This document shows positions 17,159 through 25,895 of a DNA stretch of 64,000 nt, piece after piece. The notes beneath the pieces were generated by a model. The model was not told the origin of the DNA and searched no databases. It was given only the letters and a program-made list of their open reading frames with translations. The position numbers were made by a program, and so were the translations under genes. The DNA is from Maribacter sp. ACAM166 (GTDB lineage Bacteria > Bacteroidota > Bacteroidia > Flavobacteriales > Flavobacteriaceae): assembly GCF_005771495.1 (NCBI RefSeq), contig NZ_VAUW01000012.1, positions 1 to 64,000 on the forward strand, written 5' to 3'. Position 1 is the stretch's first letter; every line of letters starts with the position of its first letter.

Positions 17159-17166
17159 TAATTTTG
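17159..17166 (+). promoter_or_regulatory. -7 promoter box for the DUF2911 gene
   Basis: TAATTTTG fits TAnnTTTG exactly, 28 bases before the ATG at 17194. The nearest upstream TTG is about 27 bases away, too far for the usual -33 spacing. Confidence 0.45.
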
Positions 17167-17193
17167 CATTTATAAACTAATCAAACAAAAATC

Positions 17194-18039
17194 ATGAACA
17201 AAGTAGTACTCTTTTTATTAGCAATTGTAGCTTCACTAACTGTTGAGGCACAGATAAATACCCCTGCCCCAAGTCCATCGGCAAAATTGATGCAAACTGT
17301 AGGTTTGACAGAAGTAATGATAGACTATTCTAGACCTTCTATGAGGGGAAGAAAAGTATACGGAAATTTGGTTCCATTTGATAAATTGTGGCGCACAGGG
17401 GCAAATGACTATACGACAATCACTTTTGATACAAATGTAACGATTGCTGACAGCGAAGTTAAAGCGGGTACGTATTCTATTTTCACAAAGCCAGGAGCTT
17501 CTAATTGGGAAGTTTTCTTTTATACTGATATCGTAGGTGGAGGTATACCAAGCGATTGGGAGAAAAGTAAGGTAGTTGCACATTTGACCGTGCCAGTTTA
17601 CAAGATGGATATGCCAGTTGAAACCTTTACTATTACTATTGATGATGTTGCGAGTACTGGTGCCAATGTTGGTATTATTTGGGAGAATACATACGTTGCT
17701 GTTCCTTTTAGTGTTCCAACAGATGCAACAGTTATGCAAAATATCGACAAAGCATTGAACGGACCTTCTGCAGATGATTTTTATGCAGCAGCGGTTTACT
17801 ACTCTAGTGAAGGAAAAGATATCAGTAAAGCCAAAGAGTGGATGGGTAAGGCAATGTCAATGACAGAAAAACCAGCATATTGGCAACTTAGACAACAGTC
17901 TTTGATTTTAGCAAAAGCAGGTGATAAAAAAGGAGCTATTGAAGCTGCTAAAAAGTCATTGGTAGGAGCTACAGAAGCTGGTAATAATGACTATATTAAA
18001 ATGAACAACGATTCATTAAAAGAATGGGGTTCTAAGTAA
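17194..18039 (+). CDS. Secreted DUF2911 family protein
   Basis: A 281-residue protein with a signal peptide (residues 1-19, ending TVEAQ). The DUF2911 domain covers about residues 25-185: PSPSAKLMQTVGLTEVMIDYSRPSMRGRKVYG, WRTGANDYTTITF and AGTYSIFTKPG. The rest is a helical, TPR-like region (ISKAKEWMGKAMSM, AGDKKGAIEAAKKSL). The family is common in Bacteroidota and its function is unknown. It is transcribed from its own promoter and ends at a shared bidirectional terminator with galK. Confidence 0.9.
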   Translation: MNKVVLFLLAIVASLTVEAQINTPAPSPSAKLMQTVGLTEVMIDYSRPSMRGRKVYGNLVPFDKLWRTGANDYTTITFDTNVTIADSEVKAGTYSIFTKPGASNWEVFFYTDIVGGGIPSDWEKSKVVAHLTVPVYKMDMPVETFTITIDDVASTGANVGIIWENTYVAVPFSVPTDATVMQNIDKALNGPSADDFYAAAVYYSSEGKDISKAKEWMGKAMSMTEKPAYWQLRQQSLILAKAGDKKGAIEAAKKSLVGATEAGNNDYIKMNNDSLKEWGSK

Positions 18040-18061
18040 TTAAAATCTCCCGATTATATTG

Positions 18062-18097
18062 AAAAAGTTCATGTACGAAATATACATGAACTTTTTT
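18062..18097. terminator. Bidirectional terminator between DUF2911 and galK
   Basis: A 14-bp perfect stem (18062-18075 with 18083-18096; AAAAAGTTCATGTA) with A and T runs on both sides, placed between convergent genes. Confidence 0.85.
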
Positions 18098-18106
18098 ATT
18101 TTAAAA

Positions 18107-19264
18107 TTATTGAACCATTTTAACACCATCATCAATAGCTAAATGGTAGTATTCTGCATCAATAGTTGTTTTGTTTTTATACGCTTCAAGTATTGAAGAA
18201 ATAGAGGACTCTAATCGTGTAGTCTGAATAAGATTTATAGTACATCCACCAAATCCACCACCCATCATTCTCGAGCCCATCACGCCTTCTAAGCCTTCAC
18301 CTAACTTTACAAGGGCATCCAATTCTGATGTAGTTATTTCATATTGGGTCGACATTGCCCAATGACCTTCTTTTAAAATATTTCCAACACCTTCTGCATC
18401 ACCTTTAGTTAGGGCTTTCATCATTTGGAGTACACGCTCATTTTCTTCAATAACATATTTTGCCCGCTTTATATCAATGGCATCAGAATGCTCAGTTATG
18501 TTTTGTACATCTTTCAAAGTAACATCACGAAGTGAATTAATTTCTGGTTTATTTTGCTGTACTTCCCTTACGATATTCTCGCAAGAAATACGTCTCTTAT
18601 TATATTCTGAATCGACTGCGAGGTTGTGTTTTATATTTGAATTGATTAATACCCAACTATACCCTTCCAAGTTTATGGGTATAAATTGATGACTTAAATC
18701 TTTACAGTCTAGGAATAATGCATTTCCTTTTTTTCCAAAGAGAACAGCATATTGATCCATTAAACCACAATTTAAACCAATTTTATGTTCAGCTTTTTGG
18801 GCAATTAACGCAATTTTCTCCCTTGAAAGATCCTTTTCTGAAACTTTTGTAATTGCATAAATAAAACCACAACAAAGTGCAGCAGAGGAGGAAAGCCCTG
18901 ATCCGATGGGAATATCACCACCAAAAACACAGTTCATACCTTTTAAAGGGTAATTTTCAGAGACTAGAATTTCGATAATTGCTTTAAAATAATTTCCCCA
19001 AAAGCAATTATATTTCTCGTGCTTACCATTAAGCTTAAACTCAATCTTTTCTGGTTGAGTAAGAAAAGTTTCGATACATATTGAATCAATTTCGGTACTA
19101 GAAACCGCAAAATAAATTCCTTTTTCTATCGATGCAGGTAGCACTAAACCCTCATTATAATCGGTATGTTCGCCTATTAGATTTATTCGCCCTGGCGCTT
19201 TAATTACTATAGGGGTAGAATTATAATGTTCTTTAAAATATGATGTAACTTTTTTATAGACCAT
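18107..19264 (-). CDS. galK: Galactokinase
   Basis: A 385-residue GHMP kinase that phosphorylates galactose at C1. All family motifs are present: GRINLIGEHTDYNEGLVLP (substrate signature), GGDIPIGSGLSSSAAL (ATP loop) and SRMMGGGFGGCTINL (motif 3). It is the last gene of a minus-strand operon headed by a secreted PIG-L protein and an SSS symporter, 29 bases after the symporter stop. No galT, galE or galM lies in the window, so either the Leloir genes lie elsewhere or the substrate differs. Confidence 0.95.
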   Translation of the reverse strand: MVYKKVTSYFKEHYNSTPIVIKAPGRINLIGEHTDYNEGLVLPASIEKGIYFAVSSTEIDSICIETFLTQPEKIEFKLNGKHEKYNCFWGNYFKAIIEILVSENYPLKGMNCVFGGDIPIGSGLSSSAALCCGFIYAITKVSEKDLSREKIALIAQKAEHKIGLNCGLMDQYAVLFGKKGNALFLDCKDLSHQFIPINLEGYSWVLINSNIKHNLAVDSEYNKRRISCENIVREVQQNKPEINSLRDVTLKDVQNITEHSDAIDIKRAKYVIEENERVLQMMKALTKGDAEGVGNILKEGHWAMSTQYEITTSELDALVKLGEGLEGVMGSRMMGGGFGGCTINLIQTTRLESSISSILEAYKNKTTIDAEYYHLAIDDGVKMVQ

Positions 19265-19293
19265 AAAATTTCGGCTAAACTATTAGGGGTTGA

Positions 19294-21027
19294 TTAGATT
19301 GTAGCTAGGGGTTTCCTCAACATTCTATCAAATGCTTCAAAAACAAAGGATATTATAATTACCAATGCTGCACCGAAAAAGTTCAACCATAGATATCCTA
19401 ACTTTTCTTGACCTGAAGGGTAAATATGTATGAGGTAATAATAAACTATAAAGATTATAATCTGGGTCACGACAGCAGCAAAGAAAACGGCATTTCCTTT
19501 TATAAATTTGAAAAAGAACGCAATTAAAAATATACCTAGAACATTACCATAAAATATACTCCCGATTATATTTACCAACTGAATTAAATTATCAAAAAGA
19601 TTGGCCACACACGCAATAGAAATTGCTATAATACCCCACAATAAGGTGAAGTATTTAGATGCTTTAACGTAATGGGCTTCAGTTAGGTTTCCTGTTCTAT
19701 TTCGTTTGTATAAATCAAGTGCTGTAATGGTGCCTAATGCATTTAATTCTGATGCGGTAGAAGACATTGCTGCAGACAAGATGACTGCTAGTAATAACCC
19801 CACTAAACCAGTTGGTAAATTGTTTAGGATAAAATGGATAAATACGTAATCCTTATCATTAGTTTCAACAACATCGTTTGCTTGACTAATCAGAGATTTT
19901 GCTGCGACACGATTAATACTATCTTTCTGATTGATACGAATTATTTGCATTTTAGCTTCTTCAACGGCCGAATATTCTTTTATTTCCAATGCAGAGGAAA
20001 ACTTATTTTGAGCAATTCTTTTCTCGGCTTCTAAAGTGATTTGACCTTCTTGCAAAAGCCTATAATCATTTGCATAGGGAGACTCCATTACAGCTTGTGT
20101 TGCTGAAGGATTAAAATTCAAAGGAGATGGATTATATTGGTAAAATACAAATACCATAACACCAACCAATAGAATAAAAAACTGCATCGGTATTTTTAAA
20201 ATAGCATTAAATACAAGGCCTAATTGACTTTCTCGTATAGATTTACCCGATAAATAGCGCTGTACCTGACTTTGGTCTGTGCCGAAATAGGCTAGAAATA
20301 AAAATAGACCACCTGTAATTCCGCTCCAAAATGTATAACGACTTGACGTATTAAAATCAAAATTTAAAATTTCAAGCTTATTACTCGCTCCAGCTATTTT
20401 CATTGCTTTGCTGAAGGTTATGTCTGAAGGAAGGTAACCTAGGATAAAAAAGAAGGTGATGAACATACCAGTCATGATGATGAACATCTGTTGCTTTTGG
20501 GTAACGCTTACTGCTTTGGTGCCACCTGAAACCGTATAGATAATTACCAACGAACCGATAATAATATTTAAGGTACGTAAGTCCCAACCTAATACAGCAG
20601 AAAGAATTATGGATGGTGCAAATATGGTAATTCCAGCTGCCAATCCTCTTTGTATCAAAAATAAAATTGCGGCTAATGAACGTGTTTTAAGATCAAAACG
20701 ACCTTCTAGAAACTCATAAGCGGTATACACTTTCATTCTATGGTACAAAGGAATAAATACCATACATATGATAATCATAGCGAAGGGTAGACCAAAGTAA
20801 AATTGAACAAAACCCATTCCATCATGAAATGCTTGACCAGGTGTCGATAAAAATGTTATTGCACTAGCCTGTGTTGCCATTACCGATAGCCCAATAGTCC
20901 ACCATTTAGAATCGCTACCGCCACGAACATAGTCGTCTACATTTTTACTTCCTTTGGTTTTCCAAACACCATAAACTACTATAAACAGTAATGTGCCAGT
21001 AAGTATGAACCAATCTAATTCCTTCAT
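19294..21027 (-). CDS. Sodium:solute symporter (SSS family)
   Basis: A 577-residue transporter with about 13-14 membrane helices. It has the early DYVRGGSDSKWWTIGLSVMATQASAITFLSTPG sodium-site region and the typical GTDQSQVQRYL in the middle. A soluble loop of about 90 residues (near 315-400) interrupts the helices. It most resembles sugar or sialic-acid transporters of the SSS family. It starts one base after a 37-residue membrane protein and is followed by galactokinase, so galactose or a related sugar is a reasonable inferred substrate. Confidence 0.92.
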   Translation of the reverse strand: MKELDWFILTGTLLFIVVYGVWKTKGSKNVDDYVRGGSDSKWWTIGLSVMATQASAITFLSTPGQAFHDGMGFVQFYFGLPFAMIIICMVFIPLYHRMKVYTAYEFLEGRFDLKTRSLAAILFLIQRGLAAGITIFAPSIILSAVLGWDLRTLNIIIGSLVIIYTVSGGTKAVSVTQKQQMFIIMTGMFITFFFILGYLPSDITFSKAMKIAGASNKLEILNFDFNTSSRYTFWSGITGGLFLFLAYFGTDQSQVQRYLSGKSIRESQLGLVFNAILKIPMQFFILLVGVMVFVFYQYNPSPLNFNPSATQAVMESPYANDYRLLQEGQITLEAEKRIAQNKFSSALEIKEYSAVEEAKMQIIRINQKDSINRVAAKSLISQANDVVETNDKDYVFIHFILNNLPTGLVGLLLAVILSAAMSSTASELNALGTITALDLYKRNRTGNLTEAHYVKASKYFTLLWGIIAISIACVANLFDNLIQLVNIIGSIFYGNVLGIFLIAFFFKFIKGNAVFFAAVVTQIIIFIVYYYLIHIYPSGQEKLGYLWLNFFGAALVIIISFVFEAFDRMLRKPLATI

Positions 21028-21028
21028 A

Positions 21029-21142
21029 TTAGTTAAATGAAGTCATTATATAATAGAAAATAAGGACATAAATAAAGTTGAGTACCAAAACTATGGTGTA
21101 CTCTTTTTTCCAAGTAGTATTTTCGTCACGGTCTGTTTTCAT
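21029..21142 (-). CDS. 37-residue single-span membrane protein, probable transporter accessory
   Basis: This short gene lies between the PIG-L and symporter genes. Translation gives MKTDRDENTTWKKEYT, then a hydrophobic helix IVLVLNFIYVLIFYYIM, then TSFN. Its ATG overlaps the PIG-L stop as ATGA (21139-21142), and its stop ends one base before the symporter's ATG. That tight fit on both sides argues strongly that it is real. One membrane span with a charged N-terminus suggests a small subunit or chaperone of the symporter, comparable in idea to small partners of other SSS-type carriers; that role is inferred. Confidence 0.75.
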   Translation of the reverse strand: MKTDRDENTTWKKEYTIVLVLNFIYVLIFYYIMTSFN

Positions 21143-23670
21143 CCTTTTATTTGCTCTTTGGATTCTACTTTATCTTTACCTACCGAAAGCATGTTAGCGA
21201 ATAATTTATACGCACCTGGTACGCCAACAGGTAATTCCCTAAAAAAGCTTAGTCCGGTATAAATATAGTTTCCCTTTCCATAAGGAGCAATTAATAGGCT
21301 GCCTTTTGTGATTTCTTCGTCTTTATCATGCATACCTAGAATAGGTGTGAATTCTGCACCCCATTTATTTGGGAAATACAATCCTCTTTCTTGTACCCAT
21401 CCCTTAAAATCATTTTGGCTTATTTCATTGGGGAAATGAACTAACGAATTATCTTTTGCGATAATCTCAACTTCAGAATTTTCATTTGTGACCCGATCCC
21501 TAGAAATCTCTAATTTATAGGGTGCAATATTCTCAAATTGATTACCCCATCTACTTGCGGTATTGTACTGAACGATAACAGTACCTCCATTTTTGGCATA
21601 GTCTAATATAAATCTTTGTTTGAATTTTAATTCATCGACTACATTATATGCTCGTATACCTAATACTACGGCATCATATTTCCCTAAAGATTCGGCAGTA
21701 ATAGTTGTTGGATCAATGAGTTGTACGTTATACCCAATTTGTTCTAAACTAGTGGGTACTTCATCGCCTGCACCCATAATATAACCAATATTATCACCTG
21801 CTTTCTGAATGTTCAATCGAACTACTTTAGTCTCAGAAGGCAATAGCACTGTTTGGGTAGGAACGTGGTCATAGTCAATCGTCACTAATTCTTTTGTAAT
21901 CACTTTACCATTCAATTTAATACTAGGGGAAATCGTACTTTCACTTTCAGATGATGGAGGAGTTAAATTGAAATAAACAGTTTGTTCATCTCCTTTTTTA
22001 GCAATAAAGAAGGGTTGTGAACTTTTATCAACTTGCCAATCTGCTCCATATTTTAATTCTAAATTACCAGAAATACTATCTTGATGAGCCTTTATTATTA
22101 CAGGTATTTTTTTTGAAGAAGCATCTGCAAATATCAAAACCTTATCGGCAAAACTGGCTGTGGCTTCTGGTATTATTTCAAAGGGTTGGTATATCTCACC
22201 TTTATCTGGTTTTGCATATTTATACATAACCGGTTTGGTTACTGGAATAATAATCCCATTAAATTCTAGATTGAAGGTTGCAACAAATGCTCTTGGGGTT
22301 TCAGGTTTTCCGATCAAATCTTTATCGTTAACAGTATACGTGCCCAGCGTTCCCTTTTCTATTAACCAATACGGACTAGTGAATTTGGTAGTTTCCGAGA
22401 TGTTTAAATTCGCTTTGGTATCAAAGGATTCATTATCATTCAAAACCACGGATTTCGAAGAAATTTTCTGCTTGTTAATATAAATTGATTTTAGGTTTAT
22501 GATTACAGCGCTTCTGTTTACCGCCTCGATTTGAACATCTACAATTTCACCAGGGTTCGCATATGATGTTTCTGTCGTTGCTCCTAAATATAATCCCGAG
22601 ATAGCCGTAATTATATTGGTTAATTCTTCTTTCTTAAGATTTCTCCAATGTTCATCGGATAGTTTTTGAATTAATTGGTACGCCTTCAACAATGCGGGTA
22701 CGTGTGCAGTAGGGTTTTTAAAATTAAAATTGGACTGTACATCGTAAAGAATATTTCCGATGGCTTTGCCCCCTTGAATTCTCGACCAACTTGTATCTAT
22801 TCCGTCAAAAATATTGGTTTTATCAACGGGCAAATCACCTTTTAATAATTCGATGTATTCCTTCTCTGATCCTCTTGTGCTTAATCTACCAAATCCTTGG
22901 CATAGATGTTGGCTACTTGCCAAAGATGCTATTTCATTATTAGATTTGCCCATCATTGGGTAGTAGACGCCCACATTCATGTTGAGCATGTTTGACTTAT
23001 CAGCTTTTTCGAATTTCTCTTCACTACCATAAAACCACCATGAGGTGTTGAAAAATAAGCGCTTAGGTTGCCAGGTTTTAGTAATACCTAATTGACTAGG
23101 GTAAGCTGTAGCATCATTTGCAAGGTCAAATGCCTCAAAACTTAACATTGCCGAAGAAGTATGGTGACCATGTGTACTCCCAGAAGTTCTATGATCAAAT
23201 CTATTTATGATTACATCGGGCTTAAATTTACGAATGGTCTGTACTACATCACCTAAAATCGCTTCTTTATTCCAAATTTCAAGGGTTTCACTCGGGTGCT
23301 TCGAATATCCAAAATCATTTGCTCGTGTAAAGAACTGTTCACCACCGTCTACTCTTCTTGCAGCAAGTAATTCTTGCGTTCGCAAAACACCCAACAATTC
23401 ACGTAATTCAGGACCAATTAAATTTTGGCCTCCATCTCCTCTTGTCAATGAAAGGTAGCCTGTTCTCGCTTTTATATTATTTGACAAATACGAGATTAAT
23501 CGGGTATTTTCATCATCTGGGTGTGCCGCAATATATAATGCAGTACCTAAGAAATTTAATTTTTCGATGGAGTGATAAATATCCGCAGGTGAACTACTCT
23601 TTGGAGCTTGGGAGTAAATTGTATTGATTATCAGCAGGGTACAGGATAAAAATCCTATTAAATGGCGCAT
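21139..23670 (-). CDS. Secreted PIG-L family deacetylase, two-domain
   Basis: An 843-residue exported protein. A signal peptide (residues 1-20, ending TIYSQ) precedes a PIG-L/LmbE zinc deacetylase domain with the HPDDE motif (AAHPDDENTRLISYLS) and later GSTHGHHTSSAML, giving the metal His/Asp residues. The middle holds immunoglobulin-like beta regions, and the C-terminal ~220 residues resemble a class-I-glutamine-amidotransferase-like fold (YDAVVLGIRAYN, GGTVIVQYNT). Such proteins remove N-acetyl groups from sugars; here likely periplasmic or surface. It heads the operon with a small membrane protein, SSS carrier and galK. Confidence 0.9.
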   Translation of the reverse strand: MRHLIGFLSCTLLIINTIYSQAPKSSSPADIYHSIEKLNFLGTALYIAAHPDDENTRLISYLSNNIKARTGYLSLTRGDGGQNLIGPELRELLGVLRTQELLAARRVDGGEQFFTRANDFGYSKHPSETLEIWNKEAILGDVVQTIRKFKPDVIINRFDHRTSGSTHGHHTSSAMLSFEAFDLANDATAYPSQLGITKTWQPKRLFFNTSWWFYGSEEKFEKADKSNMLNMNVGVYYPMMGKSNNEIASLASSQHLCQGFGRLSTRGSEKEYIELLKGDLPVDKTNIFDGIDTSWSRIQGGKAIGNILYDVQSNFNFKNPTAHVPALLKAYQLIQKLSDEHWRNLKKEELTNIITAISGLYLGATTETSYANPGEIVDVQIEAVNRSAVIINLKSIYINKQKISSKSVVLNDNESFDTKANLNISETTKFTSPYWLIEKGTLGTYTVNDKDLIGKPETPRAFVATFNLEFNGIIIPVTKPVMYKYAKPDKGEIYQPFEIIPEATASFADKVLIFADASSKKIPVIIKAHQDSISGNLELKYGADWQVDKSSQPFFIAKKGDEQTVYFNLTPPSSESESTISPSIKLNGKVITKELVTIDYDHVPTQTVLLPSETKVVRLNIQKAGDNIGYIMGAGDEVPTSLEQIGYNVQLIDPTTITAESLGKYDAVVLGIRAYNVVDELKFKQRFILDYAKNGGTVIVQYNTASRWGNQFENIAPYKLEISRDRVTNENSEVEIIAKDNSLVHFPNEISQNDFKGWVQERGLYFPNKWGAEFTPILGMHDKDEEITKGSLLIAPYGKGNYIYTGLSFFRELPVGVPGAYKLFANMLSVGKDKVESKEQIKG

Positions 23671-23695
23671 TTTCGGGTGGTTTTGGTAGTAAATC

Positions 23696-23703
23696 CAAAT
23701 ATA
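23696..23703 (-). promoter_or_regulatory. -7 promoter box of the PIG-L operon
   Basis: TATATTTG on the minus strand matches TAnnTTTG exactly, 25 bases before the start. A TTG at 23720-23718 is only 14 bases upstream, shorter than usual. Confidence 0.4.
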
Positions 23704-23750
23704 ATAAGATTCGTACCCAACGTTGCTTTTTTACGACTTCTTTAACAAAA

Positions 23751-24320
23751 TCAAGTAGCTTTTTCCTCCGTATTTAGAAACTCACCTTCTAGGTAGGTTG
23801 AAATTAAGACAACACCTTTTTGAAGCACCAAATTATTAGGGTAAGTAAGTATTTCACCGTTACTTCTTCTTAAGTGAAGATGAAAGGCTTTTATATCCTC
23901 AATTACAAACGTACCTAAATCTTTGCTATTAGGATCAACAAGTTCTTTGTCCAAAATACGGATGGTATTACCTATTTTAAAGGGAAAGGAAAAAAAGAGG
24001 ATTACGCCTGCAGTAATATTACTTAGTATCGACCATTGGGCAAAGAGGGCAACACCGATTACTGCAAATACAGAGGATAATAATACACCTAAATCCTTGT
24101 AATTAACACTCCATACCAAGGTAAGTGCAATTATTGCGATAATCGAAAGGGCGATATTAATAAACTTAATAATTAAGTTAGTTCGAACGGGATTAAAATC
24201 ACTGATTTTGCTAACCTTCCGTACACCAGTAGTAAAAAGAAATTTTAAAACAAGGATAATTATAAATACAACCAGACTATAAATTAGCTCATTGTGATGA
24301 TTGGCAATGAAATTTCTCAT
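23751..24320 (-). CDS. Small-conductance mechanosensitive channel (MscS family)
   Basis: A 189-residue MscS-like channel. Three membrane helices (about residues 12-32, 48-68 and 76-108) are followed by the MscS beta domain: the pore helix with ALFAQWSILSNITAGVILFF, then GNTIRILDKE and HLHLRRSNGEILTYPNNLVLQKGV. The large C-terminal domain is short. It should relieve turgor under osmotic down-shock in the inner membrane. It precedes the PIG-L operon but is separated from the lipoprotein gene by 4 bases on the same strand, so it may be co-transcribed with the genes upstream. Confidence 0.92.
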   Translation of the reverse strand: MRNFIANHHNELIYSLVVFIIILVLKFLFTTGVRKVSKISDFNPVRTNLIIKFINIALSIIAIIALTLVWSVNYKDLGVLLSSVFAVIGVALFAQWSILSNITAGVILFFSFPFKIGNTIRILDKELVDPNSKDLGTFVIEDIKAFHLHLRRSNGEILTYPNNLVLQKGVVLISTYLEGEFLNTEEKAT

Positions 24321-24324
24321 ATGA

Positions 24325-25275
24325 CTATAACCCTAAACTATCACGCAAAGATAAATCCTTATTTGAATTCTGTTGCCAATAGGGTGTTGTAATCCTGTTA
24401 ATTATTGTTGCTGTAGAAGTTAATACAATCGCTTTTTGACCAAACCCATCTTTATATGTATCTGTCCAACCTTCAATGGTGTAAGGAAATTCACTTAGGA
24501 AATTTATTTTCAACGTACGTTCTAATTCTGGATAGGTAATTTGATATATAGTGTTTGCTCCCGATTTGGTTATCGTAGCTATTGCGCTATATACTTTTAA
24601 CTCTTTATGGTTAAGCCTTATATATTCTAAGGAAGGGATTATTTCGATATTTCCGGTTGGTAGACCACCCGGGTTGATGCGTATTTTATTCCAAATTTCA
24701 TTTTCTAAATCTGATTTGTCAAGAAGAAAATTTTGGTCAGCCTCGCTTCCAAAGTAGGAGTGGGACATAATTTCATAATCAGCTCTATTATTCAATTGAG
24801 CATAGACATGACCACACCATTCTTGTGATGAAAAAGTAACCTTAAGGGCATGCTGATTATCATAAACAGGGTAAAAACTACTCGTCATAATAGAGTAAGG
24901 GTAAATACCTGTTAAATAGTTTTTAGTGGAATTTAGTTTTAGCACAGGAATATTGCTAGAGTCATTCGTATCAGCTTTTACTTGTAACCCTGATAAAAAT
25001 GGTTCGGTCACATAAATTAGCACCGCTTTTCCTTTCCTAATTTCGCCATATCTTGCTTGCTGCAATTTATAAGAGGTTACTTCTGCATTGCCTGCATACC
25101 AAAAGTCTTTAAATTCTTGTGAAAGTTGCTTTTTAGGCGCTTCAGGCTTTTGTTCGATGGCGCCCATGTCCAATTTATTAATCTTGTCTACAGTTTTCTC
25201 TTTGCACGATGTTAATGATAAAACGACCATTGCAAATACGACAGTGATAATTGAATAAAACTTAAAAATATTCAT
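24325..25275 (-). CDS. Lipoprotein of a conserved Bacteroidota family beside Maf
   Basis: A 316-residue lipoprotein: lipobox VLSLTSCKEK with Cys at about residue 24. Beyond it there is a beta-rich domain (GKAVLIYVTEPFLSGLQVKAD, NYLTGIYPYSIMTSSFYPV, CGHVYAQLNNR). I recall close relatives sometimes carrying the name septum formation inhibitor Maf in databases, presumably copied from the neighbour; this sequence has no Maf domain. Function unknown. It follows maf by 30 bases on the same strand and precedes mscS by 4 bases. Confidence 0.75.
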   Translation of the reverse strand: MNIFKFYSIITVVFAMVVLSLTSCKEKTVDKINKLDMGAIEQKPEAPKKQLSQEFKDFWYAGNAEVTSYKLQQARYGEIRKGKAVLIYVTEPFLSGLQVKADTNDSSNIPVLKLNSTKNYLTGIYPYSIMTSSFYPVYDNQHALKVTFSSQEWCGHVYAQLNNRADYEIMSHSYFGSEADQNFLLDKSDLENEIWNKIRINPGGLPTGNIEIIPSLEYIRLNHKELKVYSAIATITKSGANTIYQITYPELERTLKINFLSEFPYTIEGWTDTYKDGFGQKAIVLTSTATIINRITTPYWQQNSNKDLSLRDSLGL

Positions 25276-25305
25276 AGTTGCCTTTTTTGTAAAATTATTA
25301 ATGTG

Positions 25306-25893
25306 CTACTCCACTATGGAGGATAAGGTTTGATAGACAGTTTGTGTTGGTAAGCCTACTACATTGGTATAGGAGCCTTTTATTTTTTCTATACCAATTA
25401 ATCCAAGCCATTCTTGAATACCATATGCGCCTGCTTTATCAAAAGGTTTATAGTGTTCAATATAGTACTGTATTTCTTCTTGTGATAATACTTTAAATTT
25501 CACCTTTGTAGTTGAATTTAATATTATTTGTCGTTTAAATGTTGTAAAACAAACAGAGGTAATGACTTGGTGCCAATCTCCAGATAATTTTTCAAGCATT
25601 ATTTCAGCCTCAAGGTTATTTGAAGCTTTGGCCAATGATTCATCTTTGTGCCAAACGACCGTATCTGAAGTAATTAAAATATCATTAAGTTCTAACTCAT
25701 TTTTAAAAGCTTCTGCTTTTAATATGGCTAGATAATCTGATATTTCTGCAGCTTTTAATTCCGAAGGATATAGTTCTTCTACAGATTTTAACCGAACCTC
25801 AAAATCTAGATCCATTTCCTTGAAAAACTGCTGCCTTCTTGGGGATCCTGAAGCCAAAATAACATGATGATTTTTAAGTTTTTCCTTTAACAT
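25306..25893 (-). CDS. maf: Maf-type nucleotide pyrophosphatase
   Basis: A 195-residue protein of the Maf/HAM1-like family, which hydrolyses non-canonical or dTTP/UTP nucleotides to monophosphates. Key blocks: VILASGSPRRQQFF near residue 10, ITSDTVVW near residue 70 and the final KGSYTNVVGLPTQTVYQTL. It is cytoplasmic. The gene lies 2 bases after the KdsC-like gene and is followed by the lipoprotein gene, forming one minus-strand operon with DUF2520. Confidence 0.93.
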   Translation of the reverse strand: MLKEKLKNHHVILASGSPRRQQFFKEMDLDFEVRLKSVEELYPSELKAAEISDYLAILKAEAFKNELELNDILITSDTVVWHKDESLAKASNNLEAEIMLEKLSGDWHQVITSVCFTTFKRQIILNSTTKVKFKVLSQEEIQYYIEHYKPFDKAGAYGIQEWLGLIGIEKIKGSYTNVVGLPTQTVYQTLSSIVE

Positions 25894-25895
25894 AG

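Noticed and set aside
17236-17739. 167-codon antisense frame in the DUF2911 gene, Cys and His rich
   Set aside because: The plus-strand gene has a signal peptide, promoter and terminator; the antisense frame reflects codon bias.
21139-23670. Fusion of two separate genes in the 843-residue PIG-L protein
   Set aside because: The frame is continuous, and long secreted PIG-L proteins with a C-terminal amidotransferase-like fold are a known Bacteroidota type.
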